Shown in pieces: positions 1-5,542 of a stretch of DNA of 8,082 bases. The position numbers and the translations under genes were made by a program. Source of the stretch: Propionibacteriaceae bacterium. GTDB lineage: Bacteria; Actinomycetota; Actinomycetes; Propionibacteriales; Propionibacteriaceae. Numbering within the stretch: position 1 is the first letter of the stretch; each line of letters opens with the position of its first letter. The DNA lies in NCBI GenBank assembly GCA_003153855.1, contig PMBM01000179.1, forward strand, positions 10,821 through 18,902, read 5' to 3'. The notes below the pieces were generated by a model that was given only the letters and a program-made list of their open reading frames with translations, searched no databases and was not told the DNA's origin.

Positions 1-748
<748 letters not shown>

Positions 749-808
749 CCGTCCCTGCATGAGCGACCGCGCGGCACCGACGCACCACGGCGGGTCCCGA
801 CGGCCCGC

Positions 809-971
809 GACCCGACTTGTGGTTGTTCTCAAGGCCTCCCGCGACCGGCCGATTCCGAATACCCGAGTTGTGGTTGTTCTGAAGGGCCTGGACGATCTGA
901 GAACAACCACAGTTCGGGTTCCAGCAGCGAGTCCCTCCGAGCCCCGTCTGAGAACAACCACAACTCGGGTC
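809..971. repeat. Four-box concentric inverted-repeat array in the hisE-hisG gap
   Basis: The gap 749-1059 has no credible gene but contains four copies of a box with consensus CCCGANNTGTGGTTGTTCT. Copies 1 (811-829) and 2 (862-880) point forward; copies 3 (900-918) and 4 (951-969) are reverse complements. The period is 51 bp in both arms and everything is centred near base 890. Copies 2 and 3 form a 20-position stem (861-880 with 900-919), fully paired in plus-strand RNA if two G-U pairs are allowed, around a 19-nt loop. Copies 1 and 4 form a concentric outer stem (809-831 with 949-971; 22 of 23 paired, C-C mismatch at 816/964). The 29-nt spacers between the stems are equal in length but not complementary. 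No T-tract follows, so it is not an intrinsic terminator. It could be a REP/BIME-like dispersed repeat, a multi-site operator or a structured RNA. The repeat is certain; its role is unknown. Confidence 0.93.
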
Positions 972-1045
972 TGAGACCGAGATGGGGGTGCGACCTCCGG
1001 TGCCCACCCCGATGGAAAGGGTAGGAGCCCCCCACGCGCAGACGG

Positions 1046-1051
1046 TAGATT
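1046..1051 (+). promoter_or_regulatory. Candidate -10 element (TAGATT) for leaderless hisG transcription
   Basis: TAGATT fits the actinobacterial TANNNT -10 pattern and ends 8 bases before the GTG chosen as hisG start. That spacing would put transcription start at or next to the start codon. No good -35 hexamer is visible 16-18 bases upstream. The only Shine-Dalgarno-like stretch (AGGAG, 1023-1027) is 32 bases from the GTG, too far to serve it, which favours leaderless initiation. Confidence 0.45.
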
Positions 1052-1059
1052 TGGCGGTC

Positions 1060-1920
1060 GTGACCGACGACCGACCCCTGCTCAAGATCGCCGTCCCCAA
1101 CAAGGGCGCTCTGGCTGAGCCTGCCGCGCAGATGCTGCGCGAGGCCGGGTACCGCCAGCGCTGGGACCCCAAGGACCTCGTGCTGACCGACGAGGTCAAC
1201 GGCGTCGAGTTCTACTACCTGCGCCCGCGCGACATCGCCGTGTACGTGGGGGAGGGCATGCTCGACATCGGCATCACCGGCCGTGACATGCTGCTCGACT
1301 CCGCGGCCCACGCCGACGAGGTGCTGTCGCTCGGCTTCGGCGGTACGAAGTTCCGCTTCGCCGCTCCCGCCGGCGCGTCGACCGTCGCCGACCTCGCCGG
1401 ACTGCGCATCGCAACCTCGTACCCGGGGCTCGTCGCCGCCTACCTCGCCGGCAAGGGTGTCGATGCTCGGTTGATCCACCTCGACGGTGCGGTCGAGAGC
1501 GCGATCCGGCTGGGCGTCGCGGACGCGATCGCCGACGTCGTCGAGACCGGCAGCACGCTCCGCAAGGCCGGTCTCGAGGTGTTCGGCGACCCCATCCTCG
1601 TGTCCGAGGCGATCCTCATCAGGCGCCGCGGTGGCGACGAGCCCGACGGCATGCAGCAGCTCGTGCGCCGCCTGTCGGGTGTGATCGTGGCCCGGGACTA
1701 CGTGCTCATCGACTACGACATCGAGAACAGGCTTCTCGACGCCGCGATCACCCTGACCCCTGGCCTCGAGGGGCCAACGGTCTCGCCCTTGGCGAAGGCC
1801 GGATGGTCAGCCGTACGGGCCCTGGTACCGCGCCGCAACGCGCAGCCCCTCATGGACAGCCTGTGGGACGTCGGTGCGCGGGCGATCCTCGTCACCGACA
1901 TCGCCGCATGTCGCCTGTGA
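1060..1920 (+). CDS. hisG: ATP phosphoribosyltransferase, long form (HisG)
   Basis: Catalyses ATP + PRPP to phosphoribosyl-ATP, the committed and histidine-inhibited first step of histidine synthesis. From GTG 1060 the product is 286 aa, matching long-form actinobacterial HisG (about 280-290 aa). Visible are the N-terminal LLKIAVPNKGAL, YYLRPRDIAVYVGEGMLDIGITGRD (52-76), the PRPP-loop region DAIADVVETGSTLRKAGLE (155-173), and the C-terminal ACT-like regulatory domain (about 205-285) that marks the long form not needing HisZ. The frame is open further upstream (ATG 982 and 1012, TTG 1051), but that stretch runs out of the repeat array, encodes no HisG-like residues and has no well-placed Shine-Dalgarno; GTG 1060 follows a -10-like TAGATT. 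The 3' end overlaps the next gene by 13 or 4 bases. Confidence 0.95.
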   Translation: MTDDRPLLKIAVPNKGALAEPAAQMLREAGYRQRWDPKDLVLTDEVNGVEFYYLRPRDIAVYVGEGMLDIGITGRDMLLDSAAHADEVLSLGFGGTKFRFAAPAGASTVADLAGLRIATSYPGLVAAYLAGKGVDARLIHLDGAVESAIRLGVADAIADVVETGSTLRKAGLEVFGDPILVSEAILIRRRGGDEPDGMQQLVRRLSGVIVARDYVLIDYDIENRLLDAAITLTPGLEGPTVSPLAKAGWSAVRALVPRRNAQPLMDSLWDVGARAILVTDIAACRL

Positions 1921-2372
1921 CGTTCGTCGCGTTCCCGCGAGGACCTCGGTACGCCGCTGTCGGGTTCTCCGCCGTCCTGGTCATCGGCGCGATCTGGGCG
2001 GCCGTCGCGCTCGGCGAACAGACCCGGTCCCAGTTCACGGCCTTCCAGGTCGTCACCCTGGTCGTGTTCCTCATCGTCACGGTCGCCTTCATGTGCGCGC
2101 TTGGGTTCAGCTCTGTGCGCGTCCAGCCGCAGGGACTGTGGTTCCGCAACGGCCTTCGTACGCACGAGCTGCCCTGGGCCGACGTCGGTCCGATCCGCTT
2201 CGGCGCCGGCGCCCCGTGGCCGCTGGTGGTCCTGAGGGGCGCGAGCGCCGAGGGTGACCACGACACGATGATGCTCATGGGCATCCAGGGCAGCGACAAG
2301 GCGTACGCGCGGGCTCAGTACGAGGCGTTGCTCGTCGCCGTCGCGGCCGCCCGGGATGGGACTCAGCCCTGA
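1908..2372 (+). CDS. Small membrane protein with bacterial PH-like domain
   Basis: A 154-aa protein with two hydrophobic segments, about residues 14-34 ([20 protein letters not shown] region) and 46-66 ([18 protein letters not shown] region), followed by a soluble half ([31 protein letters not shown]...) typical of the bPH_6-type bacterial PH domains of actinobacteria. Two TM helices with a cytoplasmic beta-rich domain are predicted. Molecular function is unknown for this family. It overlaps hisG: ATG 1908 gives a 13-base overlap, while GTG 1917 would give a GTGA overlap and a protein three residues shorter; neither has a clear Shine-Dalgarno, so coupling to hisG is likely either way. Its end overlaps the end of the convergent L36 gene by 10 bases. 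I recall PH-domain proteins next to hisG in other actinobacteria; the context gives no direct histidine role. Confidence 0.8.
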   Translation: MSPVTFVAFPRGPRYAAVGFSAVLVIGAIWAAVALGEQTRSQFTAFQVVTLVVFLIVTVAFMCALGFSSVRVQPQGLWFRNGLRTHELPWADVGPIRFGAGAPWPLVVLRGASAEGDHDTMMLMGIQGSDKAYARAQYEALLVAVAAARDGTQP

Positions 2373-2485
2373 CGGGCCTTCATGCGGGGGTTCTCCGAGT
2401 TGATGACGAAGACTCGTCCCCTGCGGCGCACGATCTGTGCGCCCGGGATCTTCTTGAGGGCCTTCAGTGAGTTTCGTACTTTCAT
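2363..2485 (-). CDS. rpmJ: Ribosomal protein L36, cysteine-free (C-) paralogue
   Basis: A 40-aa minus-strand gene beginning [15 protein letters not shown] and ending [11 protein letters not shown], which is the L36 fold. Zinc-binding L36 has a Cys3-His ribbon; this protein has no cysteine, and the ribbon positions are filled by other residues ([14 protein letters not shown]), so it is the zinc-independent YkgO-type form. Such paralogues replace the zinc form in the large subunit during zinc shortage, freeing zinc. The ATG overlaps the L31 stop (ATGA), and its Shine-Dalgarno AAGGAGAA (2497-2490) lies inside the last codons of L31, so the pair is co-translated. The last 10 bases overlap the convergent PH-domain gene. 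The main zinc-binding L36 would be expected elsewhere in the genome. Confidence 0.95.
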   Translation of the reverse strand: MKVRNSLKALKKIPGAQIVRRRGRVFVINSENPRMKARQG

Positions 2486-2748
2486 GATGTTCTCCTTGTC
2501 TTCCAGGCGCCGAACCGGCGGTCGAACGCCTCGATGCGGCCTTCTGTGTCGATCGGACTCCTGCGTCCGGTCCAGAACGGGTGGGACCCGCTCGAAACGT
2601 CGACGTCGACCATCGGGTACGTGATGGCGTCCGCTTCCAGCGTCGGCAGGTCTTCGGTGGCCACCAGCGTCGAACCAGTGATGATGACGGTGCCGGTGGT
2701 GACGTCTCGGAACGCGACCGGACCGTACGTGGGGTTGTCGGGCTTCAT
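2482..2748 (-). CDS. rpmE2: Ribosomal protein L31 type B (cysteine-free)
   Basis: An 88-aa minus-strand protein beginning [19 protein letters not shown] and containing the L31 type B hallmarks [19 protein letters not shown] (about 44-62) and [11 protein letters not shown] (about 70-80). No cysteine is present, so the CxxC zinc ribbon of type A L31 is absent. The frame opens further upstream, but ATG 2748 is chosen because AAGGAG (2762-2757) sits 8 bases before it and homology starts there. It is the first gene of a two-gene unit with L36 behind a Fur-family-like palindrome. Role: alternative 50S protein thought to replace zinc-binding L31 under zinc limitation. Confidence 0.95.
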   Translation of the reverse strand: MKPDNPTYGPVAFRDVTTGTVIITGSTLVATEDLPTLEADAITYPMVDVDVSSGSHPFWTGRRSPIDTEGRIEAFDRRFGAWKTRRTS

Positions 2749-2779
2749 GAGCTCTGCTCCTTGGTGTGCGTAGTCACAG

Positions 2780-2785
2780 TGTATA
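2780..2785 (-). promoter_or_regulatory. Candidate -10 element of the L31B-L36 operon
   Basis: On the minus strand this reads TATACA, close to TATAAT. It would give a transcript start around 2773 and a leader of about 25 nt ahead of the L31B ATG, containing the AAGGAG. The region 17 bases upstream (AATGAA) is a poor -35. The element overlaps the palindrome at 2783-2799, as expected of a repressible promoter. Confidence 0.5.
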
Positions 2786-2799
2786 ACGAGACTCATTAT
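2783..2799. promoter_or_regulatory. Fur/Zur-family-like operator palindrome
   Basis: ATAACGAGACTCATTAT is a 17-bp imperfect palindrome; seven of the eight base pairs around the centre (2791) are symmetric. Read on the minus strand with flanks, GATAATGAGTCTCGTTAT resembles the GATAATGAT-type boxes of Fur-family regulators. An adjoining TGAAATGAT on the same strand (2807-2799) adds a second half-site like the TGAAAATGAT arm of actinobacterial Zur boxes. It overlaps the -10 of the L31B-L36 operon. C- ribosomal protein operons are Zur-repressed in several actinobacteria, so Zur is the best guess; the regulator itself is not in the window. Confidence 0.6.
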
Positions 2800-2872
2800 C
2801 ATTTCATTCCGAGGAGAAGGACGCTGCCGCGATGGTGGAGACGACGACCACGGCGGTGCGGTCACGGTGTCG

Positions 2873-2878
2873 TAGGGT
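2873..2878 (+). promoter_or_regulatory. Candidate -10 element (TAGGGT) for leaderless SseB-family gene
   Basis: TAGGGT fits TANNNT and ends 6 bases before the GTG at 2885, exactly the spacing expected if transcription begins on the start codon. No Shine-Dalgarno is visible in the bases just before the GTG (GACCCG). A -35 is not evident. Confidence 0.45.
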
Positions 2879-2884
2879 GACCCG

Positions 2885-3388
2885 GTGATGACGTTGGGTC
2901 AGCCGAACGCGGCGTTCATCGGCGACCGTGGCGAGGCCGACCCCGACGTACGTGCGCTGATCGCCGACGCGGCCTCCGACCTCCCGTCCAGCTACCTGCG
3001 GGCCGTCGCGGCCCTGTGCGGTACGCGCCTGCTGCTTCCGGTTGTGGCAAGCGGCGACGACTCGATGGACGGGCCCGATCCGGACCGCCACGCCGAGCTC
3101 GCTGCCGTGTCGATCGCAGCCGCTGACGGCCGAAAGGCGCTGCTCGCGTTCACCGGCATCGATGCGCTCGTCGCGTGGGAGCCGCGGGCACGACCCGTAC
3201 CGGCAACTCTCGACGACGTCGCCGCCACCGTTCTCGAGACCGGCGACGATGCGCTGCTCGTCGACCCGGCCGGACCCGTACCCTTCGTCATCGGCGACGA
3301 CCTCATCGCCCAGCTCGCGCAGGGCCGCAGGCTCGTCGAGCTGGACGACGGCGGTTTCGGCTGGGCTTACCTCGACCCGAGCGTCTAG
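2885..3388 (+). CDS. SseB-family protein
   Basis: A 167-aa soluble, acidic protein. The core (residues about 40-130: LCGTRLLLPVVASG, ELAAVSIAAADGRKALLAFTGIDALVAW, GDDALLVDPAGPVPFVIGDD) matches the SseB N-terminal domain pattern, in which a protein level or activity is given by G-x-x-x-L-x-x-F-T. No signal peptide or TM segment is seen. The family is named after an enteric type III secretion protein, but actinobacterial members have no established function and that name should not be read as a secretion role. GTG 2885 is chosen from the leaderless-type -10 just before it; ATG 2888, one codon on, is equally possible. It lies upstream of infC, as I recall for some actinobacteria, but a hydrolase gene separates them here. 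Confidence 0.8.
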   Translation: MMTLGQPNAAFIGDRGEADPDVRALIADAASDLPSSYLRAVAALCGTRLLLPVVASGDDSMDGPDPDRHAELAAVSIAAADGRKALLAFTGIDALVAWEPRARPVPATLDDVAATVLETGDDALLVDPAGPVPFVIGDDLIAQLAQGRRLVELDDGGFGWAYLDPSV

Positions 3389-3404
3389 CGCCGGACGCGG
3401 CTAC

Positions 3405-3410
3405 TACCGT
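3405..3410 (+). promoter_or_regulatory. Candidate -10 element upstream of the hydrolase gene
   Basis: TACCGT (TANNNT type) lies 17 bases after the SseB-family stop. Transcription would start at about 3417, at or next to an ATG (3418) that opens a 15-codon reading frame overlapping the hydrolase start. Evidence is sequence pattern only. Confidence 0.3.
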
Positions 3411-3417
3411 TCACACC

Positions 3418-3465
3418 ATGAGCGGGCTCGGGACGCTCGGCAAGGAGCAGCCATGCCTGTACTGA
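3418..3465 (+). other. Possible 15-codon upstream ORF overlapping the hydrolase start
   Basis: ATG at 3418 reads MSGLGTLGKEQPCLY and stops at TGA 3463-3465, 13 bases into the hydrolase gene, in another frame. Its ATG is 7 bases after a -10-like TACCGT, so it could be translated from a leaderless message, and its KEQ codons contain the hydrolase Shine-Dalgarno AAGGAG. It could couple or dampen hydrolase translation, or be chance. No family resemblance. Confidence 0.2.
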
Positions 3466-4292
3466 CCATTGATGGCACACCAGTGAGGTACGACCGCATC
3501 GGCGACGGACCCACAGTCGTTCTGCTGCACGGTGGCGGCCTCGACTCCGCCCAGGTGAGCTGGGCTCCGTTGACCCCGCACCTGGCCGCGCACGCCGATG
3601 TCATCAGCCCTGATCTGCCCGGCTACGGCGGGAGTCCGCTCGGGAAGACGTCGCCGACTGTCGCCGGGTACGCGCACTGGCTGCGCGGCTTCCTCGATGC
3701 GCTCGGGGTAGGCGGCTGCGTGGTCGGTGGACTGTCACTGGGTGGAGCGATCGCGCTCCAGGTGGCCATCGACGACCCTGGCCGGGTCGCCGGACTGGTG
3801 CTCTGCGGCCCGTACGGCGTCGATCCGCGGATCCCTGGCGGCAAGCTCGGATGGTTCACCGTGCACGCTCCGGGGGTTGACGCCCTGACCTGGTGGACCA
3901 TCCGGCACAGCCGACGCGCCGTCCGCGCGACGCTCGCCACCTTGCTCCGCCACGGGGTCTCCGACGACCTGGTCAGCGACATCCAGGCCCTGGCCAAGGC
4001 ACCGGGAGCCGGGGACGCATGGGGCGCCTTTCAGCGCGACGAAGCGCTCTTCTCCGGGCCACGGACCGTCTTCGGCGACGCGCTCGCCCGAGTTGAGTGC
4101 CCGGCAGTGCTGCTCGCCGGCGAGTACGACATCGTCCCGCCCGCCGCCGTGCGCGAAGCGGCCGCCCGCATCCCGCACGGCGAGTTCGAGATGGTGGCCG
4201 GCGCCGGCCACTGGCTTCCCCGCGACGACCCGGACGCCGTCGCCGATCACCTGCTCGACATGATCACTCGGATCGACGGGGGCCCGTCGTGA
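3453..4292 (+). CDS. Alpha/beta-fold hydrolase
   Basis: A 279-aa cytosolic alpha/beta hydrolase with the complete catalytic layout: oxyanion motif H26-G-G-G29 after strand TVVLL, DLPGYGGS (54-61), nucleophile elbow G93-L-S95-L-G-G, acid D226 in GEYDIVPP, and H253 in GAGHWLPRDDP. Nucleophile Ser95, Asp226 and His253 form the probable triad. The cap (about 125-205) is helix-rich. The family spans esterases, C-C bond (MhpC/BphD-like) hydrolases, haloperoxidase-like and epoxide-hydrolase-like enzymes; a serine nucleophile excludes epoxide hydrolases and dehalogenases, but substrate cannot be told. Start ATG 3453 follows AAGGAG (3442-3447) by 5 bases and opens the typical MPVLTIDGTPVRYDRIGDGP N-terminus; the frame is open upstream but overlaps the SseB-family gene. 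Confidence 0.9.
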   Translation: MPVLTIDGTPVRYDRIGDGPTVVLLHGGGLDSAQVSWAPLTPHLAAHADVISPDLPGYGGSPLGKTSPTVAGYAHWLRGFLDALGVGGCVVGGLSLGGAIALQVAIDDPGRVAGLVLCGPYGVDPRIPGGKLGWFTVHAPGVDALTWWTIRHSRRAVRATLATLLRHGVSDDLVSDIQALAKAPGAGDAWGAFQRDEALFSGPRTVFGDALARVECPAVLLAGEYDIVPPAAVREAAARIPHGEFEMVAGAGHWLPRDDPDAVADHLLDMITRIDGGPS

Positions 4293-4370
4293 CGAGCTCC
4301 TACAGGAGGGCAGGGCCTGGAGCATGTCGGCTCCTCGGGCCGCGATTTCGCGCCTGTAGGCCCGTCCGCA

Positions 4371-4376
4371 TAGACT
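4371..4376 (+). promoter_or_regulatory. Candidate -10 element (TAGACT) for the infC operon
   Basis: TAGACT is a good TANNNT -10 and sits ahead of all the leader hairpins, giving a start near 4383 and a leader of about 170 nt. No convincing -35 is seen. Upstream (4293-4370) no gene is present; there is a long-range inverted repeat (4299-4306 with 4353-4360) enclosing two small hairpins. Confidence 0.45.
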
Positions 4377-4382
4377 GACCCG

Positions 4383-4554
4383 GTCGGCTCGGAAGGGCTG
4401 CGTGGAAGTGGAGGCCTGACCTCCCACCTGACCGCCCTCGAGGTGGCAGGTCATCACAGAAGGCAACGCTTCGGCGTGCGCCTTGGGTCAGGGTCTTCGC
4501 GTACGCGCGGAGGCCCTTTTCGTTTCGTCACCCGTACAGATCCTTGGAGGACAC
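4383..4554 (+). ncRNA. Structured infC leader (putative cis-regulatory RNA)
   Basis: The roughly 170-nt leader contains three successive stems. Stem 1: 4417-4429 with 4441-4453, 12 of 13 positions paired, 11-nt loop. Stem 2: 4460-4464 with 4480-4484 plus 4466-4469 with 4474-4477, capped by a UUCG tetraloop. Stem 3: the terminator-like hairpin at 4491-4516. Alternative pairings exist: GGTCAGG (4486-4492) can pair with either of two CCTGACC copies (4415-4421, 4427-4433), which would break stem 1 and invade the foot of stem 3; and GGAGG (4410-4414) can pair with CCTCC (4420-4424). This is the architecture of a transcription attenuator. IF3-L35-L20 operons are controlled through leader RNA in other bacteria (L20 autoregulation). 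Start and end are estimates. Confidence 0.55.
4491..4523 (+). terminator. Intrinsic terminator / attenuator in the infC leader
   Basis: GGGTCTTCGCG (4491-4501) pairs with CGCGGAGGCCC (4506-4516) as an unbroken 11-bp stem with two G-U pairs and a TACG tetraloop, followed at once by TTTTCGTTT. It lies 38 bases before the infC start and after the candidate promoter, so it would stop infC-operon transcripts early unless overridden. It could also end read-through from the hydrolase gene. It is the only hairpin plus T-tract I found in the window. Confidence 0.7.
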
Positions 4555-4599
4555 ATCAGCACTGAGCCCCGTGGCGGACACGTCAGCAGTGAACCGCGC
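4546..4599 (+). repeat. 27-bp tandem duplication of the infC initiation region
   Basis: Units 4546-4572 and 4573-4599 match at 21 of 27 positions and encode GGHISTEPR and GGHVSSEPR. Unit 1 holds the intact Shine-Dalgarno GGAGG and the ATC start; in unit 2 the same places read GGCGG and GTC. The length is a multiple of 3, so the reading frame is kept and IF3 gains nine residues before the conserved [10 protein letters not shown]. Confidence 0.85.
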
Positions 4600-5271
4600 A
4601 TCAACGACCGCATTCGCGTTCCCGAGGTCCGACTCGTCGGCCCGAACGGAGAGCAGGTTGGCATCGTCCGCATCGAAGACGCCATCCGACTTGCCCAGGA
4701 GGCCGACCTGGACCTCGTGGAGGTCGCCCCGGGTAACAGGCCGCCGGTATGCAAGCTCATGGACTACGGCAAGTTCAAGTACGAAGCCGCTCAGAAGGCT
4801 CGTGAGTCCAGGCGCAACCAGACGAACACCGTGATCAAAGAGATGAAGCTGCGGCCGAAGATCGATGCTCACGACTACGACACCAAGAAGGGCCATGTCA
4901 TCCGCTTCCTCAAGGGCGGCGACAAGGTCAAGATCACCATCATGTTCCGCGGCCGCGAGCAGTCGAAGCCCGAGCTGGGCTTCAACCTGTTGAAGAAGCT
5001 CGCGGAGGACGTCTCCGAGGACGGCATCGTCGAGTCCTCGCCGAAGCAGGACGGCCGCAACATGCTCATGGTGCTCGCCCCCACCCGCAAGAAGTCCGAC
5101 GCCCGCGTCGAGCTGCAGGTCGAGAAGGACCGTCGGGCAGCCGAGCGCACGGCGAGCGAAGAGGCCGAGCAGCGCGCTCTCGCCGAGCTCCGCGCCGCAC
5201 ACGCCGCCCAGAATGCGCCCAAGCGCCGTCGTGGGCCCTCAGACAACCTGGATCCAGGCATCGACGTGTAG
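4555..5271 (+). CDS. infC: Translation initiation factor IF-3, ATC start
   Basis: IF3 binds the 30S subunit, prevents premature 50S joining and rejects non-canonical start codons and non-initiator tRNAs. From ATC 4555 the product is 238 aa: N-domain about 16-80 ([45 protein letters not shown]), basic linker about 80-97, C-domain about 98-178 ([51 protein letters not shown]), then a charged Ala/Glu/Arg tail about 181-238 not found in the roughly 180-aa E. coli protein. No ATG or GTG exists in frame between the TTG at 4483 (inside leader stem 2) and the conserved core. GGAGG (4546-4550) sits 4 bases before ATC, and IF3 genes commonly start at ATT or ATC, permitting feedback on their own start codon. 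First gene of infC-rpmI-rplT. Confidence 0.93.
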   Translation: MSTEPRGGHVSSEPRINDRIRVPEVRLVGPNGEQVGIVRIEDAIRLAQEADLDLVEVAPGNRPPVCKLMDYGKFKYEAAQKARESRRNQTNTVIKEMKLRPKIDAHDYDTKKGHVIRFLKGGDKVKITIMFRGREQSKPELGFNLLKKLAEDVSEDGIVESSPKQDGRNMLMVLAPTRKKSDARVELQVEKDRRAAERTASEEAEQRALAELRAAHAAQNAPKRRRGPSDNLDPGIDV

Positions 5272-5315
5272 TCGAAGCCCCCTTTAGTCCGAAAGAAACA
5301 GAAACGGAGCGGCAC

Positions 5316-5510
5316 ATGCCGAAGATGAAGACGCACTCCGGTGCCAAGAAGCGGTTCAAGGTCACGGGAACCGGCAAGATCACGCACCGGTCAGCCGGCA
5401 AGCGCCACCTCAACGAGCACAAGTCGTCACGCGCCATGCGCCGCCTCATGCCCGACGCCGCAGTGCAGGGAGCGGACCTCAAGAAGGTCCGTCGCCTCCT
5501 CGGCAAGTGA
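5316..5510 (+). CDS. rpmI: Ribosomal protein L35
   Basis: A 64-aa very basic 50S protein, the normal L35 length. Signature MPKMKTHSGAKKRFKVTGTGKI at the N-terminus, with HRSAGKRHLNEHKSS and LKKVRRLLGK at the end. The ATG follows GGAG (5306-5309) by 6 bases. It lies 44 bases after infC and 32 before rplT in the standard IF3-L35-L20 order, with no terminator in either gap, so the three genes are presumably one transcript. Confidence 0.97.
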   Translation: MPKMKTHSGAKKRFKVTGTGKITHRSAGKRHLNEHKSSRAMRRLMPDAAVQGADLKKVRRLLGK

Positions 5511-5542
5511 ACCCACCAGACCTCAGCATCAAGGAGTAACTC

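Noticed and set aside
861..919. Intrinsic terminator after hisE
   Set aside because: The stem is long but no T-tract follows on either strand, and the loop is 19 nt.
811..969. CRISPR-like repeat-spacer array
   Set aside because: Only four copies, two of them inverted about a central axis, with no leader and no cas genes; the dyad symmetry is wrong for CRISPR.
759..974. 71-codon plus-strand ORF across the repeat array
   Set aside because: Its TRVVVVLK and LRTTTTRV segments are just the repeat box read in its two orientations; no SD and no family resemblance.
982..1059. HisG N-terminal extension from ATG 982 or 1012
   Set aside because: The extra residues come from the non-coding gap, resemble no HisG N-terminus, and the -10-like element lies inside the stretch.
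2832..2888. 18-codon ORF ahead of the SseB-family gene with upstream GGAGAAGG
   Set aside because: Starts 11 bases after an SD-like purine run and stops overlapping ATG 2888, but the candidate -10 for the next gene lies inside it and nothing supports translation.
4460..4484. UUCG-capped hairpin as a terminator
   Set aside because: No T-tract follows; it is better read as a structural stem within the infC leader.
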